A stretch of 64,000 nucleotides of DNA from Synechococcus sp. WH 8016 (GTDB lineage Bacteria; Cyanobacteriota; Cyanobacteriia; PCC-6307; Cyanobiaceae). Shown here piece by piece: positions 1-9,267 of this stretch. The position numbers were made by a program, and so were the translations under genes. The number at the start of each line of letters is the position of its first letter. Position 1 is the first letter of the stretch. The DNA lies in assembly GCF_000230675.1 (NCBI RefSeq), contig NZ_AGIK01000004.1, forward strand, positions 186,001-250,000, written 5' to 3'. The notes under the pieces were generated by a model that saw nothing but the letters and a program-made list of their open reading frames with translations, had not been told where the DNA came from and did not search any database.

Positions 1-68
1 CGTGACCTGAGTCATTCAACAAGCGATGATTTCCAGCTTGTCAATGTAGCAAGCGATCGGCAAATGGA

Positions 69-650
69 TCAAAGGGCATCTGGCAATCCAGGCATGCTGT
101 CCCGATACACATAAAGATGTCCCAGGGTGCGCTTGCCGTATTGACGCCTCATCAGCTTCCAACCTGGTTCAAGGTTCAGCTTGAGGAAACCGTTTCCAGG
201 ACCTCCTGAACGAGCCACCACCATGGTGGGACGGGAGGGATCACGCGTCGGAACGGCCAAGAGCTCGATGTCCGCGCCAGTTTTGACGACGGAGAGTCGA
301 TAACGCGTTCCAAGGTCATCCCCTCCAATCCGCAGGGAATAGCCATTGCCATCGATGTAGCGGTTACAGATTCCTGTGAAGTCAAAAGTGGCCAACAGCG
401 GATCCACGACAGCAGGCGACGATCCCGAAACCGCAAAACAAGGACGGGCGCTCGTGCGCTGCTCGTAAATGTTCAGCTGCGAGTTCTCACCCTTACCGAT
501 GGGAGCCGACACCATCACAAATTGGCTTTCGTCGACGTCTGCAGCCGTGAAGACAGAGCCTTGCGCTTTTGCTGCTTGCGGGAGGCCTGTGGCCGCAGCA
601 GCGGCAAACACAGCAAATGCAACAGCAGCGTTCCAAGGACGGCCCATCAA
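69..650 (-). CDS. DUF3747-like secreted protein
   Basis: 193 aa. The first ~30 residues form a signal peptide (positively charged start, Ala-rich hydrophobic core, cleavage probably near AKA-QG). The mature part has the pattern FVMVSAPIG...NIYEQ...CFAVSG and a second Cys, a domain I recognise as the cyanobacterial DUF3747 type. The function of this family is not established; it is probably exported to the periplasm or cell surface. The gene stands alone, read leftward, with 56 bp between its start and the next small gene. No stop or frameshift is seen. The family call comes from memory of the motif, not a search. Confidence 0.75.
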   Translation of the reverse strand: MMGRPWNAAVAFAVFAAAAATGLPQAAKAQGSVFTAADVDESQFVMVSAPIGKGENSQLNIYEQRTSARPCFAVSGSSPAVVDPLLATFDFTGICNRYIDGNGYSLRIGGDDLGTRYRLSVVKTGADIELLAVPTRDPSRPTMVVARSGGPGNGFLKLNLEPGWKLMRRQYGKRTLGHLYVYRDSMPGLPDAL

Positions 651-706
651 TCAATTCCGATCGTTAAAGGGATCGTATTAGTCCCTTTGGATCTGAGCAC
701 GTGCCA

Positions 707-904
707 TCAGGCCGGTTTGTTGAGACGAATCGCGACCAAAAGTGACCCAAGCGTCGCTGGAAGACTCAAACCAAGGATCCATCGCGTTGGGTTGACGCCC
801 AGATCAGGATCGCCGTAAGCCAATTCAAAAACACAGCCAGTGGCTGCGATTCCAAGCACGCATGCCAGGGCCAGGAACAGCCCAGAAAGGGGTTTCATTG
901 GCAT
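707..904 (-). CDS. small two-helix membrane protein
   Basis: 65 aa with two hydrophobic segments (about residues 5-28 and 43-60) joined by a short polar loop containing DPDLGVNP. It starts 4 bp downstream of the peptide deformylase stop, so the two are probably co-transcribed. Start is ATG at 904, with an alternative ATG two codons in. I cannot assign a function; length and topology fit one of the many small membrane proteins of picocyanobacteria. Confidence 0.6.
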   Translation of the reverse strand: MPMKPLSGLFLALACVLGIAATGCVFELAYGDPDLGVNPTRWILGLSLPATLGSLLVAIRLNKPA

Positions 905-908
905 CGGT

Positions 909-1517
909 TTAAGGCGTCATGGGGCGGACGTCTGTGGCGCGGAAGCCATGATCTTTTAGCTCCTTTTTAAGGCCAGTGGCATCGGTCACGCGATCCACAA
1001 ACAACACCCCACGGAGATGGTCCATCTCGTGCTGAATGCAACGCGCCATCAAACCGTCGGCCTTCATGGTGCGGGGCCGCCCCATCTCATCCCTGAAACT
1101 CAATTGAATGGCCGTAGGACGGACCACATCGAGGTACACCCCTGGGATGCTGAGGCACCCCTCCTCGTACGTATCCACCGATGCGCTGCAGGTGGTGATT
1201 TCTGGGTTGATCAGCACCAGAGGTGGCGTGCTGGGGGTCTCAAAGTCGAGGTCGATCACCAGCAATTGCTGATGCACCCCAACCTGAGGTGCCGCCAAGC
1301 CGATGCCACGGGCCGTGTACATGCTGCGCAACATGTCGCGGGCCAAGTCGCGCACACGCTCGTCCACCTTGCCAATCCTGCGCGCATCACCCCGTAGCGC
1401 GTCGTCGCCAAGGGTATAGATATTGAGCGGAGCACTCTCTAAGGGCTCCTTAGGCACGGCAATGGAGGAGCTGCTCTTCTCAGCCGATCGTGCCAACTGG
1501 GCGAAGCTCCTAGCCAA
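909..1517 (-). CDS. def: Peptide deformylase
   Basis: 202 aa. Removes the formyl group from the N-terminal methionine of new proteins in the cytoplasm; a metal-dependent hydrolase. All three family motifs are present: GIGLAAPQ (about residues 72-79), EGCLS (about 118-122, metal-ligand Cys) and QHEMDHL (about 162-168, the HExxH metal site). The N-terminal ~30 residues before PLNIYTLGDD are an extension rich in Ser and Lys, common in cyanobacterial copies. It is followed closely by a 65-aa membrane protein gene and divergent from the S9 peptidase gene (66 bp between starts), so two opposed promoters must lie in 1518-1582. Confidence 0.95.
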   Translation of the reverse strand: MARSFAQLARSAEKSSSSIAVPKEPLESAPLNIYTLGDDALRGDARRIGKVDERVRDLARDMLRSMYTARGIGLAAPQVGVHQQLLVIDLDFETPSTPPLVLINPEITTCSASVDTYEEGCLSIPGVYLDVVRPTAIQLSFRDEMGRPRTMKADGLMARCIQHEMDHLRGVLFVDRVTDATGLKKELKDHGFRATDVRPMTP

Positions 1518-1582
1518 AACCCCTCCTACTTTGAAATTGTTCTGATCTTAGGCAGACCTGATCTCTGCTTGATCCGTTCGAC

Positions 1583-3496
1583 ATGTCTCTGCAACAGCCC
1601 CTACCTGCCACAACCGCTCTCGGACGGACTTCGCTGCTGCGTGCTCCGCAACTGCTGGGGGATTGGCTGCTCTGGCTCGAGCAGCGTCCCCACGAGAAAG
1701 GCCGCACCACAGCATGCATCCGGCGCTGGGGGGAGCCAGAAGCCACACCTCTGGAGCTCACACCAGCCCCCATCAATTTGCGCAGCAGGGTGCACGACTA
1801 CGGCGGAGCGCCGCTCACGGCGGCGCTAACGGAAGGAACACTCCAGCTGGTTTGGGTCGATGACAACGACGGTTGCCTCTGGTTCCAAGCCTGGACAGGT
1901 CTTGATGGAAATACCCCCCAAGCGCTGCACGCCCTCGACAGCCCCCAACGGCTGACCGCCCCCCGTAACAGCGCGCTGGGGGGCGGCGTGATTGACCCTC
2001 TCCGCTCGCGATGGCTGGGCGTGATCGAGGAGTCCGGTTGTGATCGCTTGGTGAGCGTGGCCCTCGATCAGCGGGATCAAACCCCTGATGTCGTCCATCA
2101 GCCTGCTGATTTCGCGGGCTATCTCGCCCTCAGTGCCGACGGAGCCCAACTGGCTTGGGTGGAGTGGCAACAACCCTCCATGCCCTGGGATTGCTCCCAG
2201 CTCGTCTTGGCGCGACTGACGGCCTCTGGCTCCATCGAGGCTTGCCGTGGGATCGCGGGCGCTGAACCATCCCAGGCCCAGGGGATCTCCGTGTTTCAGC
2301 CCCAATGGCTGCCGGATGGAAGCCTCGTCGTGGCAGAGGACAGCAGTGGCTGGTGGAATCTGATGCGCCATCCCAACGCCGACAGCATGAACATCCACTG
2401 GCAACGCCTTTGGCCCATGGCCAAGGAGACGGCGATGCCCCAGTGGGTGTTTGGGATGAGTACCACCGCTTGGGATGGGGAGAAGCTGTTAGCCGCCGTC
2501 TGTGATCAAGGGGAATGGCAGTTGCAACGGCTCGGTCTCGATGGCTCGGCAGAGAGGGTGGAACAACCCTTCAACGATCTCGCCGATCTGCACGCATCCC
2601 ATGGCCGGGCTGTCGCCATCGCCAGCAACAGCACCACAGGCCATGGACTGCTCGAGCTCGACTTGGGCTCAGGAACCTGGCGACACACTCCAGCCGCCTC
2701 CGCCGCCATGGAAGTCAACGCGATCAGCGTGGGGCAATCGCTGTGGTTTGACGGATCCGGTGGGCAACGCACCCATGCCTGGTATTACCCCCCTGTCGGG
2801 GGAGCCGATGCCTCGTCGCCACTGCTGGTGAAAAGTCACAGCGGGCCTTCATCCATGGCCCGCCGCGGCCTCAACCTCGCGATTCAGTTCTGGACCTCCA
2901 GGGGCTGGGGCGTGGTGGACGTGAATTACGGGGGCTCCACAGGCTTTGGCCGGACCTACCGCGACCGGCTTCAGGGGGGCTGGGGCGTGGTGGATGTCAA
3001 CGATTGCGCCGCAGCCGCCAAAACCTTGATTGCCACGAACCGCGCAGATCCGAGCCGCATCGCCATCGAAGGGGGCAGCGCCGGTGGCTTCACCACGCTG
3101 GCCTGCCTCTGCTTCACCGATGTGTTCCGCGCCGGTGCCTGCCGCTATGCCGTGAGCGATCCCAGTGCCTTAGCCACCGAGACGCATCGCTTTGAAGCCC
3201 GCTATCTGGATGGACTCATCGGCCGTTGGCCCGAGGAGCGGGATCTCTATGAGCAGCGATCGCCGCTGGGCCATGCAGACCAGATCCGCTGTCCTGTGAT
3301 CTTTTTCCAGGGCCTCAAAGACAAGGTCGTCCTGCCGCAGCAAACCGAACGCATGGCCGAGGCCCTACGCCGCAATGCCATCCCAGTGGAGGTGCACACC
3401 TTCCCAGAAGAAGGCCATGGCTTCCGAGATAGCGCCGTGCAGATAGCTGTTCTTGAATCGACTGAACGTTTTTTCCGCCAACACCTCAATTGTTAG
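1583..3496 (+). CDS. S9 family prolyl oligopeptidase-like peptidase
   Basis: 637 aa. Serine peptidase of the dipeptidyl/acylaminoacyl peptidase group. The N-terminal ~370 residues have the Trp/Asp-rich repeats of a beta-propeller; the C-terminal ~260 residues are an alpha/beta-hydrolase with nucleophile GGSAGG (about residue 503), Asp in GLKDKVV (about 582) and His in EEGHGF (about 616). There is no signal peptide, so it is probably cytoplasmic and degrades short peptides. It is divergent from def, and its 3' end overlaps the convergent class II aldolase gene by 11 bp. Substrate specificity cannot be read from the sequence. Confidence 0.9.
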   Translation: MSLQQPLPATTALGRTSLLRAPQLLGDWLLWLEQRPHEKGRTTACIRRWGEPEATPLELTPAPINLRSRVHDYGGAPLTAALTEGTLQLVWVDDNDGCLWFQAWTGLDGNTPQALHALDSPQRLTAPRNSALGGGVIDPLRSRWLGVIEESGCDRLVSVALDQRDQTPDVVHQPADFAGYLALSADGAQLAWVEWQQPSMPWDCSQLVLARLTASGSIEACRGIAGAEPSQAQGISVFQPQWLPDGSLVVAEDSSGWWNLMRHPNADSMNIHWQRLWPMAKETAMPQWVFGMSTTAWDGEKLLAAVCDQGEWQLQRLGLDGSAERVEQPFNDLADLHASHGRAVAIASNSTTGHGLLELDLGSGTWRHTPAASAAMEVNAISVGQSLWFDGSGGQRTHAWYYPPVGGADASSPLLVKSHSGPSSMARRGLNLAIQFWTSRGWGVVDVNYGGSTGFGRTYRDRLQGGWGVVDVNDCAAAAKTLIATNRADPSRIAIEGGSAGGFTTLACLCFTDVFRAGACRYAVSDPSALATETHRFEARYLDGLIGRWPEERDLYEQRSPLGHADQIRCPVIFFQGLKDKVVLPQQTERMAEALRRNAIPVEVHTFPEEGHGFRDSAVQIAVLESTERFFRQHLNC

Positions 3497-4160
3497 AGGC
3501 TTGGCCATATCCCAACCCACGGAACTGCCGATGCACCTCTTCCATTTGTGATGCGGACAACAGCGGAGGCTCCCCTAGCTGCAGCGCTTGCAAGTACATC
3601 TGTGCCAGCGTCTCCACCTCAACGGCAATCTTCAGAGCCTGATCAAGATCCCGTCCCAAACTGACCAATCCGTGGTGAGACAGCAGGCAGGCCTGCCGGT
3701 CCTGCAGCGCCTGCACCGTATGGGCTGATAGCGCAGCGGTCCCGAAGGTGGCGTAGGGAGCACAGCGAATGTCATCACCACCAGCCACCGCTGTCATGTA
3801 GTGGAACGGCGGAATCCCCCGGTCATGGCAGGCCAGCGCCGTTGCATGAATGGGATGGCAATGAAACACCGCCATGGCATCGGGACGATCCGCCAAAACA
3901 TCGGCATGCAATCGCCACTCGGACGAGGGTCTCCGCCCACGGCCAGGGAGTCCGCTGGGCAAAGGTTGACCGTCAAAATCGATCGCCACCAGATCCTCCG
4001 GCTCCATCTGGTCGTAGGCCAAGGAGCTGGGGGTCACCAACAATCCCCCCTCAATCCGCAACGACAGGTTGCCGGATGTGCCCTGATTCAAGCCGGTGCT
4101 GTTCATGGCACGGGCCACGTCCACGAGCTCGCAGCGCAAGGCCCGTTCGTTCTCGTTCAT
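3486..4160 (-). CDS. Class II aldolase/adducin family protein (methionine salvage)
   Basis: 224 aa from the ATG at 4160, chosen because GGAGAAGG lies just upstream; an ATG at 4181 is also open but overlaps mtnA. The family fold is shown by GTSGNLS near the N-terminus, the zinc ligands in FHCHPIH and SHHGLVSLG, and a conserved Glu region. It follows mtnA directly on the same strand. Two roles fit this position: 5-methylthioribulose-1-phosphate dehydratase (MtnB) of the classical salvage pathway, or the aldolase of the DHAP shunt that splits that compound. No mtnC, mtnD or mtnK is visible nearby, so I leave the symbol empty. Confidence 0.8.
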   Translation of the reverse strand: MNENERALRCELVDVARAMNSTGLNQGTSGNLSLRIEGGLLVTPSSLAYDQMEPEDLVAIDFDGQPLPSGLPGRGRRPSSEWRLHADVLADRPDAMAVFHCHPIHATALACHDRGIPPFHYMTAVAGGDDIRCAPYATFGTAALSAHTVQALQDRQACLLSHHGLVSLGRDLDQALKIAVEVETLAQMYLQALQLGEPPLLSASQMEEVHRQFRGLGYGQASNN

Positions 4161-4173
4161 CCTTCTCCCTGAA

Positions 4174-5286
4174 TCAGCCACGGTTGTAAAGCTCCTTCAG
4201 GCCAACTTCAGTGGCCGGCGCCACACCACGGTCGGTGATCAGAGCCGTCACAAGCCGCGCCGGGGTGACGTCGAACGCCGGATTAAACCCAGCGCAACCA
4301 TCAGGCGTGAGTTGCACGCTCACAATTTCACCGGCCGACTCCCCCGCAATCACTCGCCCCTGAATGGACGTCACCTCCTCAGCAGAACGCGCTTCAATCG
4401 GGATCTCTGCCACCCCATCCGCAAGACGCCAGTCGATCGTGGACGTCGGCAGGGCGACATAAAAAGGCACGTTGTTGTCGTGAGCCGCCAGGGCCTTGAG
4501 GTAGGTGCCAACTTTGTTGCAGACATCGCCGCAGCGCGTGGTGCGATCGGTCCCAACGATCACAGCATCCACCTGTCCATGCTGCATGAGGTGACCACCT
4601 GCGTTATCCACAATCACGGTGTGCGGAACCCCCTCCCGCGCCAACTCATAGGCCGTGAGCGAGGCCCCTTGATTGCGCGGCCGGGTTTCATCCACCCACA
4701 CATGAATGTTCAACCCAGCGCGATGGGCCTTATAAATCGGTGCCAAAGCCGTTCCCCAGTCAACGGTCGCCAGCCAGCCCGCATTGCAGTGGGTGAGCAC
4801 CTGAAAGGGCTCGTTCTGTCGTGCGCTAGGTCGCTGCTCTGCCAGCGCTTGGAATAGATCGAACCCATGCACCCCAATCGACTCGCACATCGCCACGTCT
4901 TCATCGGCAATCAGCGCCGCCTCCCGCCGTGCTGCCGCCGCTCGCTCCGCTTCGGGCAAAGGCTGCACCAGATCACGAACCCGTTCCAAGGCCCAACGCA
5001 GATTCACCGCTGTAGGGCGACTGGCGTTGAGCTGATCAAAGGCTTGGCCCAAGCCCGCATCGCTGGCGTCGTCTTGCAGGGCAAGCATCAAGCCGTAGGC
5101 GCCGGTCACACCGATCAATGGTGCGCCCCGCACCACCATCGTGCTGATCGCCTCAGCCGCTTGATCACAACGCGTCAGCGTTCGGGTGATCAAGCGATGG
5201 GGCAACTGGGTCTGATCGATCACACCCACGGAACGCTGATCGGCTTCAAGCCAAATCGTCCGCCAAGCCTGGCCATCAATGTTCAT
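4174..5286 (-). CDS. mtnA: S-methyl-5-thioribose-1-phosphate isomerase
   Basis: 370 aa, an aldose-ketose isomerase of the eIF-2B alpha/MtnA family. It converts 5-methylthioribose-1-phosphate to 5-methylthioribulose-1-phosphate, recycling the methylthioadenosine left by polyamine and related synthesis. Visible motifs: MVVRGAPLIGVTGAYG near residue 50, THCNAGWLAT (~165, catalytic Cys), a region with VWVDETRPRNQG (~200) and DAVIVGTDR (~240, catalytic Asp), then NKVGTY. Length is typical. It precedes the class II aldolase gene by 13 bp, so they very likely form an operon carrying consecutive steps. Confidence 0.93.
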   Translation of the reverse strand: MNIDGQAWRTIWLEADQRSVGVIDQTQLPHRLITRTLTRCDQAAEAISTMVVRGAPLIGVTGAYGLMLALQDDASDAGLGQAFDQLNASRPTAVNLRWALERVRDLVQPLPEAERAAAARREAALIADEDVAMCESIGVHGFDLFQALAEQRPSARQNEPFQVLTHCNAGWLATVDWGTALAPIYKAHRAGLNIHVWVDETRPRNQGASLTAYELAREGVPHTVIVDNAGGHLMQHGQVDAVIVGTDRTTRCGDVCNKVGTYLKALAAHDNNVPFYVALPTSTIDWRLADGVAEIPIEARSAEEVTSIQGRVIAGESAGEIVSVQLTPDGCAGFNPAFDVTPARLVTALITDRGVAPATEVGLKELYNRG

Positions 5287-5380
5287 GGTTGAATCAACGG
5301 CAAGCGCCGAGTGGCTTCTTCCATTCTCCGATGCACACGACTCAGGGATTTAGAAGCGCAGACACCCTTTGTGAAGCTGA

Positions 5381-5908
5381 TCAAATCGGTCGATATCCAA
5401 ACCAGTCAGGGACCTGGTTCTGACTTTCACCATCCTGCTGGCGATGGAGATGCACGTACACACCGTTGCTCCCCGTCAAGGACAACTGTTCAATCGCCAA
5501 GCAATCGTCGACGGCACTGAGATCGTCCTTGTGCTGCTCAAGGGCATCTAGCAACCAGCGCTTCTTGGCTGTTGCTTTCGCGGCTTGCGGCGAGGAGGCC
5601 ACAACGAGTCCAAAGCGATGCAATTCCGCAAGGGAGTCGGGCTGATAGGCCCCGAGGTTGACGAACCACAGACGCTGCTGCGCAGAAGAAGGCTCCATCT
5701 CAAGGGTGACGCGCCAACCATCAATGCAATGCACGGCCATGTAGCTGTCGAGATGCAACCCGCGACGGCGACCAAACCACTGGCGACGAAGCTCGGGATA
5801 GGTGTCTTCGATGCAGCGGCCCGCTACGAAGCGCACATCATGCAGCTCAATCAAGCTTCGATCGGTGCGTCCACCAAGGACAACCAAAAACAAGATGGAC
5901 TGTTCCAC
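5381..5908 (-). CDS. DUF1543-like protein
   Basis: 175 aa. The N-terminus FLVVLGGR, then IELHDVRFV and the QWFG/LHLDSY region match my memory of the DUF1543 family, a small alpha/beta domain of unknown function in cyanobacteria and proteobacteria. There is no signal peptide or membrane segment. It lies 19 bp downstream of the sufS stop on the same strand and may be read through from the suf operon, which would make it a candidate accessory gene, but nothing in the protein (such as conserved Cys pairs) points to Fe-S work. Confidence 0.7.
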   Translation of the reverse strand: MEQSILFLVVLGGRTDRSLIELHDVRFVAGRCIEDTYPELRRQWFGRRRGLHLDSYMAVHCIDGWRVTLEMEPSSAQQRLWFVNLGAYQPDSLAELHRFGLVVASSPQAAKATAKKRWLLDALEQHKDDLSAVDDCLAIEQLSLTGSNGVYVHLHRQQDGESQNQVPDWFGYRPI

Positions 5909-5927
5909 GCACTAATGGCGAAAGGAA

Positions 5928-7196
5928 TTAGCCATGCTCACGAAAAAAGTCGATCACACTGACCAGCTCATCAGCGAAGCGATCAATCTCAGCGTGCGTC
6001 GTGCAAAAACTGAGGCTTGCCCGGGCTGATCCCGTCACGCCGTAGAGACGATGCAGCGGTTGGCAGCAATGGTGACCACTGCGAATACAAACGCCGGCCA
6101 GATCCAGCATCGCCGCGATGTCGTTGGCATGAACACCCTCCACCACAAACGTGGCAAGGGCTCCACGATCAGGCTGCTGCTCAGGCGTAGGGCCAAGAAT
6201 GCGCAGACCATCAATCGATTGAAGCCGGCCAAACAGATGGGTGGTGAGCTCCGCCTCCCACGCCTGAATCGCATCGAATCCAAGCGTTTGCAGGTAGGTG
6301 ATGGCAGCACCCATGCCGATCGCTTCACCAATGGCTGGCGTACCCGCCTCAAACTTATGGGGGAGGTCCGCCCAGGTGCTGTGATCCAAGAACACCTCTT
6401 GAATCATTTCGCCACCACCAAGGAAGGGCGGCATCGCCATCAACGTTTCTTCCGCAGCCCATAGAAAGCCCATTCCAGTGGGGCCACACAGCTTGTGAGA
6501 AGAGCCCACGAGGAAATCAGCGCCAAGGCTCTGCACCGAAATGGGTTTATGCGCCAGGCTTTGACAGGCATCCACCAACACCTTGGCCCCAACAGCATGG
6601 GCAAGGGCTGCAATCTCTTCGATCGGATTGCAGCACCCCAGGGTGTTGCTGATGTGCACCAAGCTCACCAGGCGTGTTCTCTCATTGAGCTGATCCCGCA
6701 GGTCCGCTAGGTCAAGCGTGCCCTCAGGGGTCACCCCCACATGCCGAAGCACACAACCCGTCCGTTCCGCGAGCAATTGCCAAGGCACCAAATTGCTGTG
6801 GTGCTCCATCACGGTGAGCAGCACCTCATCCCCAGCCTTCAGCTGGGCATCACCCCAACTGCGAGCCACCAGGTTGATGGCTTCGGTGGCATTGCGCGTA
6901 AACACGATTTCTTTCGCGCTGGATGCACCGATCAAGCCAGCGGTAATCGAACGAGCCCCCTCAAACGACTCTGTGGCACGGGCACTGAGCTGGTGAGCTC
7001 CCCGATGGACATTGGCGTTGTCGCAGGCGTAGTAGTGCTGAATCGCATCGAGCACGACACGGGGCTTCTGACTGGTCGCCGCATGATCCAGATAGATCAG
7101 GGGCTGACCAGATCCTGAGACCTGGTCAATAATCGGGAAATCGACACGAACTCGTTCCGCAATCGTTACGGGGGCGTTACGGGGAAGTGTTGTCAT
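5928..7196 (-). CDS. sufS: Cysteine desulfurase SufS
   Basis: 422 aa, PLP enzyme that takes sulfur from cysteine for Fe-S cluster assembly. I chose the ATG at 7196 because it overlaps the sufD stop as ATGA; the frame stays open 64 codons further but only into sufD. Motifs: DHAATSQKP (~30), the HHSN motif (~131), DACQS (PLP Asp), SSHKLCGPTG (PLP Lys, ~235) and the catalytic Cys in CIRSGHHCCQP (~370). Group II type (SufS/CsdA). Last gene of ftrC-sufB-sufC-sufD-sufS; translational coupling to sufD is likely. Confidence 0.96.
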   Translation of the reverse strand: MTTLPRNAPVTIAERVRVDFPIIDQVSGSGQPLIYLDHAATSQKPRVVLDAIQHYYACDNANVHRGAHQLSARATESFEGARSITAGLIGASSAKEIVFTRNATEAINLVARSWGDAQLKAGDEVLLTVMEHHSNLVPWQLLAERTGCVLRHVGVTPEGTLDLADLRDQLNERTRLVSLVHISNTLGCCNPIEEIAALAHAVGAKVLVDACQSLAHKPISVQSLGADFLVGSSHKLCGPTGMGFLWAAEETLMAMPPFLGGGEMIQEVFLDHSTWADLPHKFEAGTPAIGEAIGMGAAITYLQTLGFDAIQAWEAELTTHLFGRLQSIDGLRILGPTPEQQPDRGALATFVVEGVHANDIAAMLDLAGVCIRSGHHCCQPLHRLYGVTGSARASLSFCTTHAEIDRFADELVSVIDFFREHG

Positions 7197-8425
7197 GGGG
7201 TCATCCCTCCGACCTGCAGGCTGCCGCCCAACCAGCGCTGCGAGGCATTGAGAGGCAAGCGGTCCAAAACCTCCTTGCAGTAGGCACGCAGCAGCAAGGT
7301 TGCGGCCGAAGACTGCGTAATGCCGCGGCTGCGCAGGTAAAAAAGCTGATCCTCCTGAAGCTGACTCACGGTGGCCCCGTGGGTACAACGAACATCGTCG
7401 GCCACGATTTCCAACTCGGGCTTGGCATCCACGCGGGCGCGCCCAGAGAGCAACAAGTTTCTGCTGAGCTGGGAGGCATTGGTGCGCTGCGCCGGCCTGG
7501 GCACTTGAATAGCTCCGTTGAAGATGCTGTGAGAACGATCGGCAGCGATCGTTTTTTGCACTTGGTCAAGCGTGCCCTCAGGCCCCTCAAAGCGCACAGC
7601 GGTATGAACCGCAAACTGCTCGTCAGCAGCGGTGACGGAAAGACCATGAATAGAAGCAGAAGCCTGGCCATCCACCTGCACAACACTCGGCTCCAGTCGC
7701 CCGAACGACCAGCCCTGAGACACGGAAACCAGGGAGTAATGACTGCGCGTCTCTTGCTCCACAGCCAGGTTGGCGAGCAGAGCCTCGCCACCATCCCCTA
7801 AAGCAAGCAAACCGTGATTCACCTTGGATTCCTGGCCGAGATGAATTTCGAGCAGATGACTATGGGCAGCCTGGCCCTTCGCGCTCACAACCTGAAGAAA
7901 CTCGAGCTCTGCTTTTTCTTCAACCAGCAACAAAACCCTGGTTGGAACCAACATGGCGTCGGACGCGACCATCACCAGCTCAACCGGTGGAACTTTGCCG
8001 CGGATGCGCAACGCCAAAATCTGCTGACTTACTCCGTGATTCAGCTCCACCGGCCAATCCGACGCGCAGCGGCAGCGGGACAGAGTATGGCCGAGGGCCT
8101 GCTCCAACTCAGCCCCTTCGAGCAACGAAATTCCTTCCGGCAATGCCACCCCCTGCAGGGGGTCCTGGCTGCCATCAATCACAAGCCTCAGGGCCTGCTC
8201 AGGAACAGGCGGCCAGCTATCTGCACTGGAGGAATCACTCCTTTGATCAGCGAGTGACAGCTGAAACAGGGCCTCTAGGCGAGTGAGGTCCGTGAGTCTC
8301 CACGCCTCTTGTCTCCTAGTGGGAAAGCTCTGCTCTGACAGCGCCAATCGTCCTCGGCGCTGAACTGGCTCGAGTGTCCCCGCTGGTGCAGGGAGCTGTG
8401 TCAACCAACCCTCGGGCATCGCCAT
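7193..8425 (-). CDS. sufD: Fe-S cluster assembly protein SufD
   Basis: 410 aa, scaffold subunit that pairs with SufB and SufC in the SufBC2D complex. The C-terminal SufBD beta-helix core is recognised by RTNASQLSRNLLLSGRARVDAKPELEI and VRCTHGATVSQL, ending with DQLFYLRSRGI. The N-terminal ~130 residues are variable, as usual. It starts 2 bp after the sufC stop and its stop overlaps the sufS start, so it is tightly packed in the operon. The first and third codons are both ATG; either could start. Confidence 0.96.
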   Translation of the reverse strand: MAMPEGWLTQLPAPAGTLEPVQRRGRLALSEQSFPTRRQEAWRLTDLTRLEALFQLSLADQRSDSSSADSWPPVPEQALRLVIDGSQDPLQGVALPEGISLLEGAELEQALGHTLSRCRCASDWPVELNHGVSQQILALRIRGKVPPVELVMVASDAMLVPTRVLLLVEEKAELEFLQVVSAKGQAAHSHLLEIHLGQESKVNHGLLALGDGGEALLANLAVEQETRSHYSLVSVSQGWSFGRLEPSVVQVDGQASASIHGLSVTAADEQFAVHTAVRFEGPEGTLDQVQKTIAADRSHSIFNGAIQVPRPAQRTNASQLSRNLLLSGRARVDAKPELEIVADDVRCTHGATVSQLQEDQLFYLRSRGITQSSAATLLLRAYCKEVLDRLPLNASQRWLGGSLQVGGMTP

Positions 8426-8427
8426 CG

Positions 8428-9216
8428 TTAGGCCACCCCCTCGGCCGCGAGCTGCTGATCCACCCAGTCGTAACCGATTTTTTCCAACTCAAGAGCCAAC
8501 TCACGCCCGCCTGTACGCAAGATGCGGCCCGCCCCCATCACGTGCACGTAATCGGGAGTGATCTCATCCAAAAGCCTTTGGTAATGGGTGATCAGCAACG
8601 TGCAGTTGTCCTGACTCGCCAACTGATTCACACCGCCAGCAACGATGCGTAAGGCATCAATGTCCAGACCAGAGTCGGTTTCGTCGAGGATCGCGACCAC
8701 TGGATCCAACAGGGCCATCTGAAGAATCTCGTTGCGCTTTTTCTCGCCACCAGAAAAACCTTCATTCACGCTGCGTTCCAGGAATGCAGGGTCCATTTGC
8801 ACCACTTGCAAGCGCTCACGCACGTGATCGTCGAAATCAAACGTGTCGAATTCCTCCTTGCCTTGCTTCTCGCGCCGAGCATTCGTGGAGACCCGCAGAA
8901 ACTCCAGGTTGCTCACTCCAGGGATCTCAATCGGATACTGGAATCCCAAAAACACACCAAGACGCGAACGCTCCTCAGGCTCCAGCTCAAGAAGGTCACG
9001 GCCTAGATAGCGCACGGAACCCGATGTCACCTTGTAAGCGGGGTGTCCGGCCAAAATCTTGGACAACGTGCTCTTACCGCTGCCATTCCGCCCCATCACG
9101 GCATGAATCTCGCCGGCTTTCACCGTCAGGGTCACCCCATTCAGGATCGGCTTGCCCTCAACGGACGCATGCAAGTCATTGATTTCAAGGAGAGGCTCGG
9201 CGTCAGGACGAATCAC
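8428..9216 (-). CDS. sufC: Fe-S assembly ATPase SufC
   Basis: 262 aa ABC-type ATPase that drives conformational change of the SufBD scaffold. Walker [10 protein letters not shown] (~40), Q-loop around [10 protein letters not shown], signature [10 protein letters not shown] (~155), Walker [14 protein letters not shown] (~178) and H-loop LLITHYQR. The DETDSGLD form in Walker B is characteristic of SufC. Located between sufB (51 bp upstream) and sufD (2 bp downstream). Cytoplasmic; no membrane partner, unlike transport ABC proteins. Confidence 0.97.
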   Translation of the reverse strand: MIRPDAEPLLEINDLHASVEGKPILNGVTLTVKAGEIHAVMGRNGSGKSTLSKILAGHPAYKVTSGSVRYLGRDLLELEPEERSRLGVFLGFQYPIEIPGVSNLEFLRVSTNARREKQGKEEFDTFDFDDHVRERLQVVQMDPAFLERSVNEGFSGGEKKRNEILQMALLDPVVAILDETDSGLDIDALRIVAGGVNQLASQDNCTLLITHYQRLLDEITPDYVHVMGAGRILRTGGRELALELEKIGYDWVDQQLAAEGVA

Positions 9217-9267
9217 GTCAGAAGAAAAGGAAGAGAGAAACGAGTATTAAGAAGCTTGGTGCTGGGA

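Noticed and set aside
4096-4857. 253-codon open frame on the plus strand
   Set aside because: Antisense to mtnA, with no family pattern and composition of a shadow frame.
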